This document shows, in pieces, positions 30,263 to 40,700 of a stretch of DNA of 64,000 nucleotides (position 1 is its first letter; every line of letters starts with the position of its first letter). The position numbers and the translations under genes are program-made. The notes beneath the pieces are model-generated. The model ran no database searches. It was given only the letters and a program-made list of their open reading frames with translations, and was not told where the DNA came from. The stretch comes from Anoxybacteroides tepidamans (GTDB lineage: Bacteria > Bacillota > Bacilli > Bacillales > Anoxybacillaceae). The stretch lies in contig NZ_JACHEP010000009.1 of the NCBI RefSeq assembly GCF_014201465.1, positions 39,062 through 103,061 of the forward strand. Direction: 5' to 3'.

Positions 30263-32046
30263 AGGTCGATTTGCACATGGGCGAATGGATGGTCAACATG
30301 GGGCTTGTTGGATTATATCGTGTGTTTGAATATGGACGAAAAAACGGAATAATTAGCGATGAATACAAAGATAGCGTGACAGCTAAGCCGTGGGGAATTG
30401 AACTTGATACCGATGTACTTCCGCAATTGCCAAAGGCATATTTTTTGTATTTGTTGGAGGAGTATGGTAATAAATATAGTTCGATAAGGAAAGCTAGAGA
30501 GAAAATCAATATATATATCGAAGAAATTCAAACACAGTCTGAGTTCAAAAAAAAGGTAAAAGAACTAAAAAAACTTATCGAAGAAAACAGCAAAAATATA
30601 CTAGAGTATTTCCCTAACGAGGAACTAGAGAATATGCTAAAAAAGTTAAGGGAAATAAATAGGTATGAACATATAGAGCAATTGTATGATTGTGTGCAAA
30701 TATTTCAAAATATCTCTGTTAACCCAAAGGTTGATCAAAAGCTTACTTTTCAAAACATAAAAGACCAAATGTTAAGAAACTTTTTAGGGCAAACTTCGTT
30801 TTTGAATAATAGCAGTAGGAAAAAAGATTTTGAAGAAGTAATTTTAAAAGACTATATTACTCCTGTTTTACAAGATTTACAGTTTGAGTATGTATTAGAG
30901 AATGCGCAGTCTTCAGATAAGATTATTTCGTTTCTTTCTAACTATAGAAATCGCAGCGAATTTAAAAAATTAGAAAAAATATGGAGAAAATTAGATTTAG
31001 AACAAATACATTCTAGCTCTAAATCATATTTAAATAAGTGTTCCGTTTTTTCAGATCATATTGCTTTCTATAACTTTACTGAAAGTATTTTCTATCCATT
31101 GGGTATTTCTGGAGAAAACATTAACTTTAGCTGGAATTTTAAAGACGATAGTCTAGTTCCCGTTTCTTCTTTGGCGAAACTTGTATTGTTATTTGCACCA
31201 GCAGGAACTGTTACTTACTCCAAAAAAGAAAGAATCAACGATGAGATTCTATATAAAGACTATAGTGCATTTGTTCAGCTCGATAGTTCATTTCAAGAGA
31301 TTATACAAAAAAATAATCACTTTAAACAGCTAAAACAAAACCAAGAACCGTTTGACAGCATTGTTAGCAAATTACTACGTCCGCTAAGAAAAGAAGCTGA
31401 ATACGTAGTTGAACATTTATTTTTTATTGAGTTTTCATCAAAATACAAGGATCGTAAAAAAACACATTTACACTACTATCATTTGCCGATGTACTTAGCC
31501 CATTATTTCAAGCAACATGCAGATACGCTCGATTATATCAAACCATATGATTATCGCGAACAGTTCGTACAATATGTGTTGCGTGGTGCGGATCCAATTC
31601 ATGTCATCTATAACTATTTGCGCGATTGTATTAAAAATGAAAGAAGTACGATTGGCCCGTACATTGCCGTGCGGGAGCGGAATCGAATTTTGCAGTTCAA
31701 AAAGGGAGTGAGAGATATGGCCACGACAGATAAAACAGATAAAAGAGTGAGCGCGTTGTTTATGCAAGGACGGGAAATCCGTGATGCGATTATGCGTTCA
31801 AGCGGTTCGGAGAAAAAAGTAACAAGCATTGCGTATCGCTTATTAAACGCTGCAAAAGCAGGAAATAGAAAAAGTTTTATGGACACGCTTTTGCGTATTT
31901 ACATGTCGGCAGATCGCCCTATTTCGCCTATTTTCTTAAATGCTTTACATGAACGGGACTTAGACTTTGCGACAGTTGCGAATGCGTTTATTGCTGGGTT
32001 ATTAGCAAATCAGTATAAAGAAGAACAGGAGGAAGTTCAAGCATGA
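30259..32046 (+). CDS. cas8b: Cas8b, large subunit of type I-B Cascade
   Basis: A 595-residue large subunit identified by position between cas6 and cas7 and by its Cas8b1-type N-terminus (MGEWMVNMGLVGLYRVF). It recognises the PAM and recruits Cas3. CxxC zinc pairs seen in some Cas8b proteins are absent. The last 110 codons probably also give a separate Cas11b (see 31717). The centre (about residues 90-260) is richer in A+T than the flanks. Confidence 0.88.
   Translation: MKVDLHMGEWMVNMGLVGLYRVFEYGRKNGIISDEYKDSVTAKPWGIELDTDVLPQLPKAYFLYLLEEYGNKYSSIRKAREKINIYIEEIQTQSEFKKKVKELKKLIEENSKNILEYFPNEELENMLKKLREINRYEHIEQLYDCVQIFQNISVNPKVDQKLTFQNIKDQMLRNFLGQTSFLNNSSRKKDFEEVILKDYITPVLQDLQFEYVLENAQSSDKIISFLSNYRNRSEFKKLEKIWRKLDLEQIHSSSKSYLNKCSVFSDHIAFYNFTESIFYPLGISGENINFSWNFKDDSLVPVSSLAKLVLLFAPAGTVTYSKKERINDEILYKDYSAFVQLDSSFQEIIQKNNHFKQLKQNQEPFDSIVSKLLRPLRKEAEYVVEHLFFIEFSSKYKDRKKTHLHYYHLPMYLAHYFKQHADTLDYIKPYDYREQFVQYVLRGADPIHVIYNYLRDCIKNERSTIGPYIAVRERNRILQFKKGVRDMATTDKTDKRVSALFMQGREIRDAIMRSSGSEKKVTSIAYRLLNAAKAGNRKSFMDTLLRIYMSADRPISPIFLNALHERDLDFATVANAFIAGLLANQYKEEQEEVQA
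31717..32046 (+). CDS. candidate internal Cas11b small subunit
   Basis: Inside cas8b and in the same frame, ATG 31717 follows AAGGGAGTGAGAGAT, a good ribosome site at normal spacing. The 109-residue product (starts MATTDKTDKRVSALFMQGRE) is helical and basic, of the size of Cas11. Independent translation of the small subunit from within the large-subunit gene is known for type I-B and I-D systems. Confidence 0.65.
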   Translation: MATTDKTDKRVSALFMQGREIRDAIMRSSGSEKKVTSIAYRLLNAAKAGNRKSFMDTLLRIYMSADRPISPIFLNALHERDLDFATVANAFIAGLLANQYKEEQEEVQA

Positions 32047-32948
32047 AAAAAGCGTTAACGATGACCGTCATTTTTCAAGCAAACTCATTAAACTATGGAG
32101 AAGGAATTGCTAATATTTCAGAGTTAAAGAAATTTCATCGTGGCGATGGCGAAGTATATACGTACGCATCACGCCAGAGCATTCGCTACGATATCGTTCG
32201 CCTTGGGAATGAGCTGTTTGGATGGAATTTAGATACTGTTACAAAGGCGAGCGATGGAGGAAAAAGTGTCGTTCAATTCAAAAAAGATATTTCAATCAGA
32301 GATTCAGTGGAAATGGATCTATTTGGATATTTAAAAACAAAAAAAGGTGAAGAAGGAGAAAAACGTCCAGCCGTTGTTCGTCTGAGCCATGCGATCTCCC
32401 TTGAACCGTATAAAAGTGATTTGGAATTTTTAAATAGCATGGGGCTTGCAAGTCGAATTAGACAAAATGCTGATTTGGTAAGTATAGAACAACACCATAG
32501 TTTTTATACATACACGCTTACCATTGACTTAAACCGTGTTGGTGTGGATGGAGAGATTGAACTTCCAAACGAAGAAAAAGCGAATCGTGTACTCCAGCTG
32601 CTTGAAGTTTTAAAAGTGCTAAACCGTAACATTCGCGGACGACAAGAAAATTTATCTCCTCTTTTTGTCATCGGTGGAATGTATAATGTCGCCAATCCGT
32701 TTTTCCTCGGGCGCGTGCAACTAAGTGTAACAGGGAACGGATGGGTCATTCAAACGAAACCAATTAAAGAAACGATGGAACAAACATTTGCTGGGGAAGC
32801 GATCGGCAAAGATACACGCATCGGTATATTGAGCGGTGTTTTTGCAAATGAAGGAGAGTTGTACGATTTATTCAACGAGCAAGTGATGCCTGTCGAACCG
32901 TTTTTCCAATATGTTTCAAAACAAATTCAAGCGTATTACGGTGTTTAA
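32043..32948 (+). CDS. cas7: Cas7, crRNA backbone subunit (type I-B)
   Basis: A 301-residue Cas7 of the DevR/Cst2 family: MTVIFQANSLNYGEGIANIS, RGDGEVYTYASRQSIRYDI, and a C-terminal LSGVFANEGELYDLF. Several copies line up along the crRNA. Start overlaps the cas8b stop by four bases. Confidence 0.93.
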   Translation: MKKALTMTVIFQANSLNYGEGIANISELKKFHRGDGEVYTYASRQSIRYDIVRLGNELFGWNLDTVTKASDGGKSVVQFKKDISIRDSVEMDLFGYLKTKKGEEGEKRPAVVRLSHAISLEPYKSDLEFLNSMGLASRIRQNADLVSIEQHHSFYTYTLTIDLNRVGVDGEIELPNEEKANRVLQLLEVLKVLNRNIRGRQENLSPLFVIGGMYNVANPFFLGRVQLSVTGNGWVIQTKPIKETMEQTFAGEAIGKDTRIGILSGVFANEGELYDLFNEQVMPVEPFFQYVSKQIQAYYGV

Positions 32949-32950
32949 AT

Positions 32951-33652
32951 ATGAAAGCGTTACGATTAAAACTATTTCAAGAAACAGCGTGCTACAAAAA
33001 GCCGTTTGCTTCCAAAGTGGCGGAAACATATCCCCTTCCTCCATATTCAACCGTAAAAGGAATGATTCATGCTTTGCTTGATGCCAATCAATTCATTCCG
33101 ATGCGATTGAGTGTGCAAGGAACGTATGAAGCAAAGTTGCTTGATTATCAGCGATACTACTTTTTCAAAAAGAAAGAACTATCAAGCTTCCCTCTTGTAC
33201 TAGATGGATTGGCGCGAATGGAATTTTCTTACGATAAAAACGAAATTACGACGATGCCAATGTACACGCATTTATTGCACAACGTTCATTTATTAATCCA
33301 TATCGAAGCGGAGCAACACATATTAGAGCAAATCATTCATGCTATCGAACATAGTACGACTCATTACAGCCTTGGACGTTGGGAAGATTTAGTTCGGATT
33401 GATGAGTATAAACTTGTGGAAGTTCAAGAGCTTGAGGAAGAGAAAACTTTACAGCGAGATGCTTATATTCCAATCCATCTTCTTGACCGAGAAACAAAAA
33501 GTATTCCTTATCAGCTTAACTGGAAGTATGAAATTGTCAATGGGATTCGGCAGTGGGAAAAAATCAATGTTGGGTATGTGCAAAAAGGGATTGAGGTGCC
33601 AGAAGGAGTATGGAATGATGAAGATGGGGAATTAGTCTTTTATCATCTATAG
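32951..33652 (+). CDS. cas5: Cas5, crRNA 5'-handle subunit (type I-B)
   Basis: A 233-residue Cas5 with the typical N-terminal RAMP strand and the KVAETYPLPPYSTVKGMIHAL segment (residues 24-44). It caps the crRNA handle and links Cas7 and Cas8b. Two bases after cas7. Confidence 0.93.
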   Translation: MKALRLKLFQETACYKKPFASKVAETYPLPPYSTVKGMIHALLDANQFIPMRLSVQGTYEAKLLDYQRYYFFKKKELSSFPLVLDGLARMEFSYDKNEITTMPMYTHLLHNVHLLIHIEAEQHILEQIIHAIEHSTTHYSLGRWEDLVRIDEYKLVEVQELEEEKTLQRDAYIPIHLLDRETKSIPYQLNWKYEIVNGIRQWEKINVGYVQKGIEVPEGVWNDEDGELVFYHL

Positions 33653-33663
33653 GAGGGGCAACG

Positions 33664-35841
33664 ATGACTTTTTATGCAAAATCGGAGGGAAAAGAGACGA
33701 TTCGTGAACATACGGATCGTCTCCTTCATAATTTAAATTTGTTAAAAAACGCTTACGGTTACAAATTCATGTTAATGGACGAACAAATGTGGAAGCTGTT
33801 AGAAATCGCCGTACAATATCATGATGTTGGCAAAGCAAATACGGTATTTCAAAACAAAATTCGTCAGGCGATTCGTGAATCCATGTTAGAAACCGATATT
33901 GAAACAAATGTACCTCACAATTATTTATCAGTAGGATGTATCCCTCTAAAACAGCTAGATCTCACAAAAGAAGAAGAGCGGCTACTTATTCACGCGGTTG
34001 GTTATCATCATGAGCGAGAGCAACTTCCAGAGAAAGAAATGATTCGTAATGTTTTAGAAAACGATATAAAAAAGCAGTTACCGCAACTAAGTGAACACAT
34101 GCGTTTACCAATGACAGAAAAATTTTCATATCGATTCATTGACCGATTATTAAATCGATATACGTATCATGATGGAGAAGAGTTTTGGAAATATGTCATG
34201 ATTAAAGGGTTGTTACATCGTTTAGACCATGCGGCGTCTGCTCATATTGATGTTGAAAGAGATGTGGAAAAGTCGATTTACATAAACGTAAATGAATATA
34301 TGAAAAAACAAGGATTTCATAAAAACGATTTGCAACAATTTGCTGAACGGCATAGCGATAAGCATGTGATCGCGATTGCCCAAACGGGAATGGGGAAAAC
34401 AGAAGCGGCACTTTTATGGATTCAAGATGATAAAGCATTTTTTACGTTACCACTTCGGGTAAGTATAAATGCGATTTATGATCGAATAAAAGAAAAAATG
34501 GGCTATGATGCCGTTGGATTGCTACATTCAACAAGTGTGCATTATTTAGTAGACAAAGAGGAAAATTGGGAAGAATTAAAGCAACAGTCTGAACATTTTG
34601 CGAAGAAGCTATTGCTTACAACAATTGATCAAATTTTAAAGTTTCCTTTTTACTATAAAGGGTTTGAAAAAGAACTAGCCGCAATGGCGAATGCGAAAGT
34701 GGTTATTGATGAAATACAAGCATATGAGCCACGGATTGCAGCGATGTTGATTAAATCGCTCGAGATGATTCATCATGTAGGCGGAAAATTTATGATTATG
34801 ACTGCCACACTTCCGACTTTATATTTAGAAGAGCTAAAACAGCGAAATGTGATTAACGACGATGAAATTGCTATCGGGGAGTTCATTGATACAAGCGTCC
34901 ACCGTCATCGTATTTGCCTTCGCTCCGAGTGTATTGAGGAAACGATGGGGGAAGTGTTGGACTTGGGAGAAACATCGCAAGTGCTTGTCATTGTCAATAC
35001 AGTTCGTAAGGCAATGAGTCTTTACGATAAATTTTTAGATTGTGATACACAAGCTCCCGTCTACTTACTTCATTCACAATTCACACAAGAGGATCGTCAG
35101 CTATTAGAAAAACGTATTAAACAATTTAATGAAAATAATGAACGAGGAATTTGGATTACGACTCAACTTGTCGAGGCGAGTATTGACATTGATTTTGATT
35201 ATTTGTTTACAGAAATGTCAACGTTAGATAGCTTATTTCAACGTTTTGGACGTTGTTACCGTAAAAGAGCGCTAGACCATGACAGTTGCAACATTCATAT
35301 TTTCACTGAAAATATCTCCGGTATTCCGAGAATATATAACGAACATCTTGTAAACGAGAGCATTCGGCTGTTAGAGCAATACAATTACCAAATTGTTGAC
35401 GAACGTACTAAGGTAGAAATGGTAAAGCAACTATATGATCGAGAAAGATTAAAGGGAACATCATTTTTGAAAGAATTTGAAGATGCCTTATACATGTTTG
35501 ACAATCTTGATCCATACGGAATGGATAAACGAGAAGCGCAACAAAAACTACGTGATATTCAAAACATTCAAGTCATTACTCGGAAGATATATGATCAAAT
35601 CGAGCATCTATTCGAGCAATATAAGAAAGAGAAAGAATGGAAAAAGCGATTGAAATTACGGATGGAAATTGAAAAGAAAACGGTTAGCGTTCAGCGATAT
35701 GTAGCAGAAAAATATGTGTCGGAGCGCTTGCCAAAGCCATTTGATCATATATATATTGCCGAAGTTGAATACGACTTTAATCGAGAACAGTTGAAAGGAA
35801 AGGGAATTTTGCTGGATAAACCTTCTTCTAATTTTTCCTAA
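33664..35841 (+). CDS. cas3: Cas3, HD nuclease and helicase
   Basis: A 725-residue Cas3. HD domain: REHTDRLLHNL, VQYHDVGKAN, and YHHEREQLP. Helicase: Walker A AQTGMGKTEAAL (about residue 240), DEAD-like VIDEIQAYEP, MTATLP, HSQF, and the final QLVEASIDIDFD ... FQRFGRCYRK. All key residues seem present, so it should unwind and degrade target DNA. Confidence 0.95.
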   Translation: MTFYAKSEGKETIREHTDRLLHNLNLLKNAYGYKFMLMDEQMWKLLEIAVQYHDVGKANTVFQNKIRQAIRESMLETDIETNVPHNYLSVGCIPLKQLDLTKEEERLLIHAVGYHHEREQLPEKEMIRNVLENDIKKQLPQLSEHMRLPMTEKFSYRFIDRLLNRYTYHDGEEFWKYVMIKGLLHRLDHAASAHIDVERDVEKSIYINVNEYMKKQGFHKNDLQQFAERHSDKHVIAIAQTGMGKTEAALLWIQDDKAFFTLPLRVSINAIYDRIKEKMGYDAVGLLHSTSVHYLVDKEENWEELKQQSEHFAKKLLLTTIDQILKFPFYYKGFEKELAAMANAKVVIDEIQAYEPRIAAMLIKSLEMIHHVGGKFMIMTATLPTLYLEELKQRNVINDDEIAIGEFIDTSVHRHRICLRSECIEETMGEVLDLGETSQVLVIVNTVRKAMSLYDKFLDCDTQAPVYLLHSQFTQEDRQLLEKRIKQFNENNERGIWITTQLVEASIDIDFDYLFTEMSTLDSLFQRFGRCYRKRALDHDSCNIHIFTENISGIPRIYNEHLVNESIRLLEQYNYQIVDERTKVEMVKQLYDRERLKGTSFLKEFEDALYMFDNLDPYGMDKREAQQKLRDIQNIQVITRKIYDQIEHLFEQYKKEKEWKKRLKLRMEIEKKTVSVQRYVAEKYVSERLPKPFDHIYIAEVEYDFNREQLKGKGILLDKPSSNFS

Positions 35842-35853
35842 GAGGAGAGGCTT

Positions 35854-36357
35854 ATGTCGATGATTAGCGGTGTGCAAATGCAGTATTACAAAGTGTGCAA
35901 GCGAAAGTTATGGTTGTTTTCAAAAGGAATTGCGATGGAAAATGAACATGAGCGAGTGGTAGAAGGAAAGATTCTACACGAACGTGCATATCCACGTTTG
36001 GAAGAAAGAGAAATTTTAGTAGACGATTCGTTTAAGTTAGATGCTTTGGATGGAGAGTACATTCGCGAAATTAAACTTTCAAGCAAAATGTCAGATGCTG
36101 ATCGTTTTCAAATGTTGTATTACTTATATGAGCTAAAGAAGCGAGGTGTTAAGAAGAAGGGGCTAATTAGCTATACGAAAGAGCGGAAAACAGAAGAGGT
36201 AGAACTAACGGAAAAAGATGAAAAAGCGATTGAGAGGGCGATAAAGGAAATTTATGCAATCGTGCATTCATCTTCCCCGCCGCGGTTAAAAAAACTTCCT
36301 TATTGTACAAAGTGCGCGTATTATGAATTTTGTTTTGCGTTAGAGGGTGATGATTAA
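35854..36357 (+). CDS. cas4: Cas4 nuclease, adaptation
   Basis: A 167-residue Cas4 of the RecB nuclease fold: KVCKRKLWLF with the first cysteine, EGKILHERAY, LDALDGEYIREIKLS (metal-binding D and ExK), and the C-terminal iron-sulfur cysteines YCTKCAYYEFCF. It trims pre-spacers and helps select the PAM. Its stop abuts the cas1 start. Confidence 0.93.
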   Translation: MSMISGVQMQYYKVCKRKLWLFSKGIAMENEHERVVEGKILHERAYPRLEEREILVDDSFKLDALDGEYIREIKLSSKMSDADRFQMLYYLYELKKRGVKKKGLISYTKERKTEEVELTEKDEKAIERAIKEIYAIVHSSSPPRLKKLPYCTKCAYYEFCFALEGDD

Positions 36358-37341
36358 ATGTTAAGGGACCACTATATTTTTTCTAACGGGAGGCTGAAAC
36401 GAAAAGACAATACGTTATACTTCTTCGATGAAGAAGAAAATAAAAAAAGCCTTCCCGTCCATCAAACGGACAATTTATATGTATTTGGAGAAGTAGATTT
36501 AAACTCGTCGTTATTAAATTTATTGAGCCAGCACGATGTTCATCTTCATGTATTTAATTACTATGGCTTTTATGCGGGAACGTTTTGTCCACGAAATAAA
36601 AAAGTTTCAGGATTTACTGTGGTACAACAAAGTGCTCATTATCTAGATCCGGAAAAACGGTTATATATGGCAAAGTCGTTTTTGCAAAGCGCAGTGCATC
36701 ATATGTTGAGGAATATTCGACGATATAAAGAAAAGACGGAACAATATGTACAAAATATTGAAGAGGAAGCGAAAAAAATGGAGTGTGCTACGACAGTTCA
36801 AGAACTAATGGGGATAGAAGGGCGCATTCGTCAACATTATTATCAGTCATTTAATGCGATTTTAAAACAAGATTTTATCTTTGAAAAACGAACGAAGCAA
36901 CCGCCACAAGACCCGCTAAATGCGCTTATTTCGTTTGGAAATTCGCTTTGTTATACGACTGTTTTGTCAGAAATTTATAAAACGCAATTAGATCCGACGA
37001 TTAGCTTTCTACATGAGCCATCAACGAAGCGATTCTCTTTATGTCTAGATTTAGCGGAGATTTTCAAGCCATTGATTGTCGACGTAGTGATTATTTCTTG
37101 CATTAATAACCGCATTATTACTCAGAAGCATTTTGACTTTTTAGATGGGATGGTCTTGCTAAATGAAGAAGGCAAAAAGCGTTTTATTAAAGAGTGGGAT
37201 GAGAAACTATCAACAACCGTACAACATCGAAAACTGAAGCGAAAAGTAAGTTATCGATATTTTATTCGTTTAGAATGTTATAAGCTGATTAAGCATTTCA
37301 TTGGCGATGAACCTTATAGACCATTGAAGGCATGGTGGTAA
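36358..37341 (+). CDS. cas1: Cas1 integrase
   Basis: A 327-residue Cas1 of type I-B: the N-terminal beta domain (YIFSNGRLKRKDNTLYFF), metal ligands in MGIEGRIRQHYY, FLHEPSTKRFSL and LDLAEIFKPLIVD. It inserts new spacers with Cas2. Confidence 0.96.
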   Translation: MLRDHYIFSNGRLKRKDNTLYFFDEEENKKSLPVHQTDNLYVFGEVDLNSSLLNLLSQHDVHLHVFNYYGFYAGTFCPRNKKVSGFTVVQQSAHYLDPEKRLYMAKSFLQSAVHHMLRNIRRYKEKTEQYVQNIEEEAKKMECATTVQELMGIEGRIRQHYYQSFNAILKQDFIFEKRTKQPPQDPLNALISFGNSLCYTTVLSEIYKTQLDPTISFLHEPSTKRFSLCLDLAEIFKPLIVDVVIISCINNRIITQKHFDFLDGMVLLNEEGKKRFIKEWDEKLSTTVQHRKLKRKVSYRYFIRLECYKLIKHFIGDEPYRPLKAWW

Positions 37342-37342
37342 T

Positions 37343-37606
37343 ATGTTTGTAATTATTACGTACGATGTTGGAGAAAAACGTGTAAATAAAGTGTGCAAAA
37401 AATTAAGGGAATACTTAACATGGACGCAAAACTCCGTGTTCGAGGGGGAAATCACGAAAAGTTTGTTAATGAAATGTTTAAACGAAATTGATCAAATCAT
37501 TGATGAAGATGAGGATTCCATTTATATTTACGAAGTGGCTAATCCAAAGAACATTAAGAAACAGGTATTTGGACAAGAAAAAAACTTTGACGAACTGTTT
37601 CTTTAA
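37343..37606 (+). CDS. cas2: Cas2
   Basis: An 87-residue Cas2 with the ferredoxin fold: IITYDVGEKRVNKVCKKL including the conserved Asp, and TWTQNSVFEGEIT. Bridges two Cas1 dimers. Last gene before the leader. Confidence 0.96.
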   Translation: MFVIITYDVGEKRVNKVCKKLREYLTWTQNSVFEGEITKSLLMKCLNEIDQIIDEDEDSIYIYEVANPKNIKKQVFGQEKNFDELFL

Positions 37607-37792
37607 CATTTGCAGTGAACCTATAATTTTAAAAAATGGGTCAAAATGCTTGATATATCAACGAAAAATGCGGTATTTTTGAAGAAGAAGAAAAACACAA
37701 CTGGCACTTTACTGCAAAACGTAGAAAATTGTCATATCAACCATTCTCCAAAATCATTGATATGACAGTACTTTGTGCTTTTGGATTTTAGG
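37607..37792 (+). promoter_or_regulatory. CRISPR leader with inverted repeat
   Basis: The 186-base A+T-rich stretch between cas2 and the first repeat is the leader, expected to carry the array promoter and the integration signals. It contains TGTCATATCAA (37730-37740) and its exact inverse TTGATATGACA (37757-37767), plus a related TTGATATATCAA (37651-37662). Confidence 0.75.
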
Positions 37793-40700
37793 GTTTTATT
37801 TGAACGTAGTGGGATGTAAAGGTTATAGATCGGTTACTTGCTAAACATCGCTTGAAAGGTTTTATTTGAACGTAGTGGGATGTAAAGATGCGGAAGAAGT
37901 CGAGCCAGTTATAGATCGGTTACTTGTTTTATTTGAACGTAGTGGGATGTAAAGTTCTTTTTGTTCTTGTTTTTTCTCCCATTCCTGAAACTGTTTTATT
38001 TGAACGTAGTGGGATGTAAAGAGAAATGTATTTATTGTAAGCACTGCAATCAGTATCAATGTTTTATTTGAACGTAGTGGGATGTAAAGGAGTGTGAAAG
38101 GTTGCTTTTATTATTTTGACTAAAGTTTTATTTGAACGTAGTGGGATGTAAAGGATGTACATTTTGACATTGTTTTAGGAAATCCACCGGTTTTATTTGA
38201 ACGTAGTGGGATGTAAAGTTAAAAATATCAAAATTCCTATCATTACTCTTAAGAGTGTTTTATTTGAACGTAGTGGGATGTAAAGATCGATTTTATCACA
38301 ATTACAACACGACAAAGAAAGTGTTTTATTTGAACGTAGTGGGATGTAAAGCATAAATTAAAAGAATATAACGGATTTCAAGAGCCGTTTTATTTGAACG
38401 TAGTGGGATGTAAAGGATGAATACGAAGCATACAAGCAACAATACGGTGACGTTTTATTTGAACGTAGTGGGATGTAAAGCAAGGTAAAAAAGTGTTTAT
38501 TTATCGTACTGACAGCGTTTTATTTGAACGTAGTGGGATGTAAAGTGCTTTAAAGTCTGAATATGTAACTGAATCGGAACAGTTTTATTTGAACGTAGTG
38601 GGATGTAAAGTACATTGATATTGATGATATTGAAACTTATGTCATGTTTTATTTGAACGTAGTGGGATGTAAAGTTTGTTGAAGGTGAAATGTTTGTATG
38701 GTTTTGGTGGTTTTATTTGAACGTAGTGGGATGTAAAGAAAATGGAAAACAAATATCTGATATGGAGCGATTAGAGTTTTATTTGAACGTAGTGGGATGT
38801 AAAGCGTAAAAGATGGCTTATAGCATTAAGGCAAAATAGTTTTATTTGAACGTAGTGGGATGTAAAGAATAAATACTATATGAAGCCGTTTCCGATGAAC
38901 AAACGTTTTATTTGAACGTAGTGGGATGTAAAGCAATCAACACGAAAATTATAATCAATTGCCAACAAATCGTTTTATTTGAACGTAGTGGGATGTAAAG
39001 TCAGTAATAACACTGGTGTTGTCGCTACAGCGATTCAAGTTTTATTTGAACGTAGTGGGATGTAAAGATGACGGACTGGCGTGATTTCTTTGAAGTTCGG
39101 AAGTTTTATTTGAACGTAGTGGGATGTAAAGGTGTCAGTATCCAGCACCTGTTGCTGATCGTCATTTTAGTTTTATTTGAACGTAGTGGGATGTAAAGCT
39201 ATTTTTGTTTCTTTGAGTATGTTTGGAAAGTTGGTTTTATTTGAACGTAGTGGGATGTAAAGATGTGGAAAGCGAAAAAGATTTTTAAGCTCGGTCTATG
39301 TTTTATTTGAACGTAGTGGGATGTAAAGTTAGAACATTATACCGACTGGTACAAGGTAGCTGAGTTTTATTTGAACGTAGTGGGATGTAAAGCAGCACTA
39401 TAAAGAAAAAGATCCGCGTACATTGTTGTATCGTTTTATTTGAACGTAGTGGGATGTAAAGTACAAGATTAAGACGCTAGCCGAGCGTGTGCCGTTTGGT
39501 TTTATTTGAACGTAGTGGGATGTAAAGCGCGAAGTTTATTTTCAACTTAGAAACGTGAAGCGCGGTTTTATTTGAACGTAGTGGGATGTAAAGTAATAAA
39601 GTTTTGCAGAGCGTCTTTACTTTCACGATAGTTTTATTTGAACGTAGTGGGATGTAAAGCGCTAATTAAGGTAGTCAGTAATGCGTCGTCATCCGTGTTT
39701 TATTTGAACGTAGTGGGATGTAAAGCATGAAACTATCGATAGTAAAGAAGGGAGAAACCTTTTCGTTTTATTTGAACGTAGTGGGATGTAAAGCAGAGCG
39801 AAATAAAGCGTCTAGCGAGGTGATAGGATGGTTTTATTTGAACGTAGTGGGATGTAAAGTAGGATGACGTTGACATTAAATTTAAAAAAGTAGCCGTTTT
39901 ATTTGAACGTAGTGGGATGTAAAGACGTATTGACAATGGCTTCTGTGCTGTCATTTAACAGTGTTTTATTTGAACGTAGTGGGATGTAAAGTTAGAAGAA
40001 TTAGAAGGACTTGAGTTTGAACAGCTCGTGTTTTATTTGAACGTAGTGGGATGTAAAGCTTCCACCGCGCGGAACGTACACTAAACTGGCAAGTGGTTTT
40101 ATTTGAACGTAGTGGGATGTAAAGTTCTGTGCCGATTCTTCTGTCGATACTCTCGCGTAGTTTTATTTGAACGTAGTGGGATGTAAAGTCCAGTACGTTC
40201 CGTTTGTTTCAAACATCGGCGTATAGTTTTATTTGAACGTAGTGGGATGTAAAGTGTCATTGAGTCTGTTAACCAAACATACGACAAAAGTTTTATTTGA
40301 ACGTAGTGGGATGTAAAGAAAACTCTTCTGTCAGTTTCAATTTCTGGTGTATTTGGTTTTATTTGAACGTAGTGGGATGTAAAGAAATGACACATGAACA
40401 TATCTGTATTTGGCCACCCGTTTTATTTGAACGTAGTGGGATGTAAAGTTGCTGGTATTTTGTATCCCGTTTCTTCAAACGTTCCGAGTTTTATTTGAAC
40501 GTAGTGGGATGTAAAGACATTGACCAACACAGCATCTTTTTCATCACCTTGTGTTTTATTTGAACGTAGTGGGATGTAAAGTAATTTTATCAATCGTTTC
40601 TTTCTCAAGCCCTAAACTTGTTTTATTTGAACGTAGTGGGATGTAAAGATCAATTTTAACGTGTCACTTCGAGTATTCATGAATATCGTTTTATTTGAAC

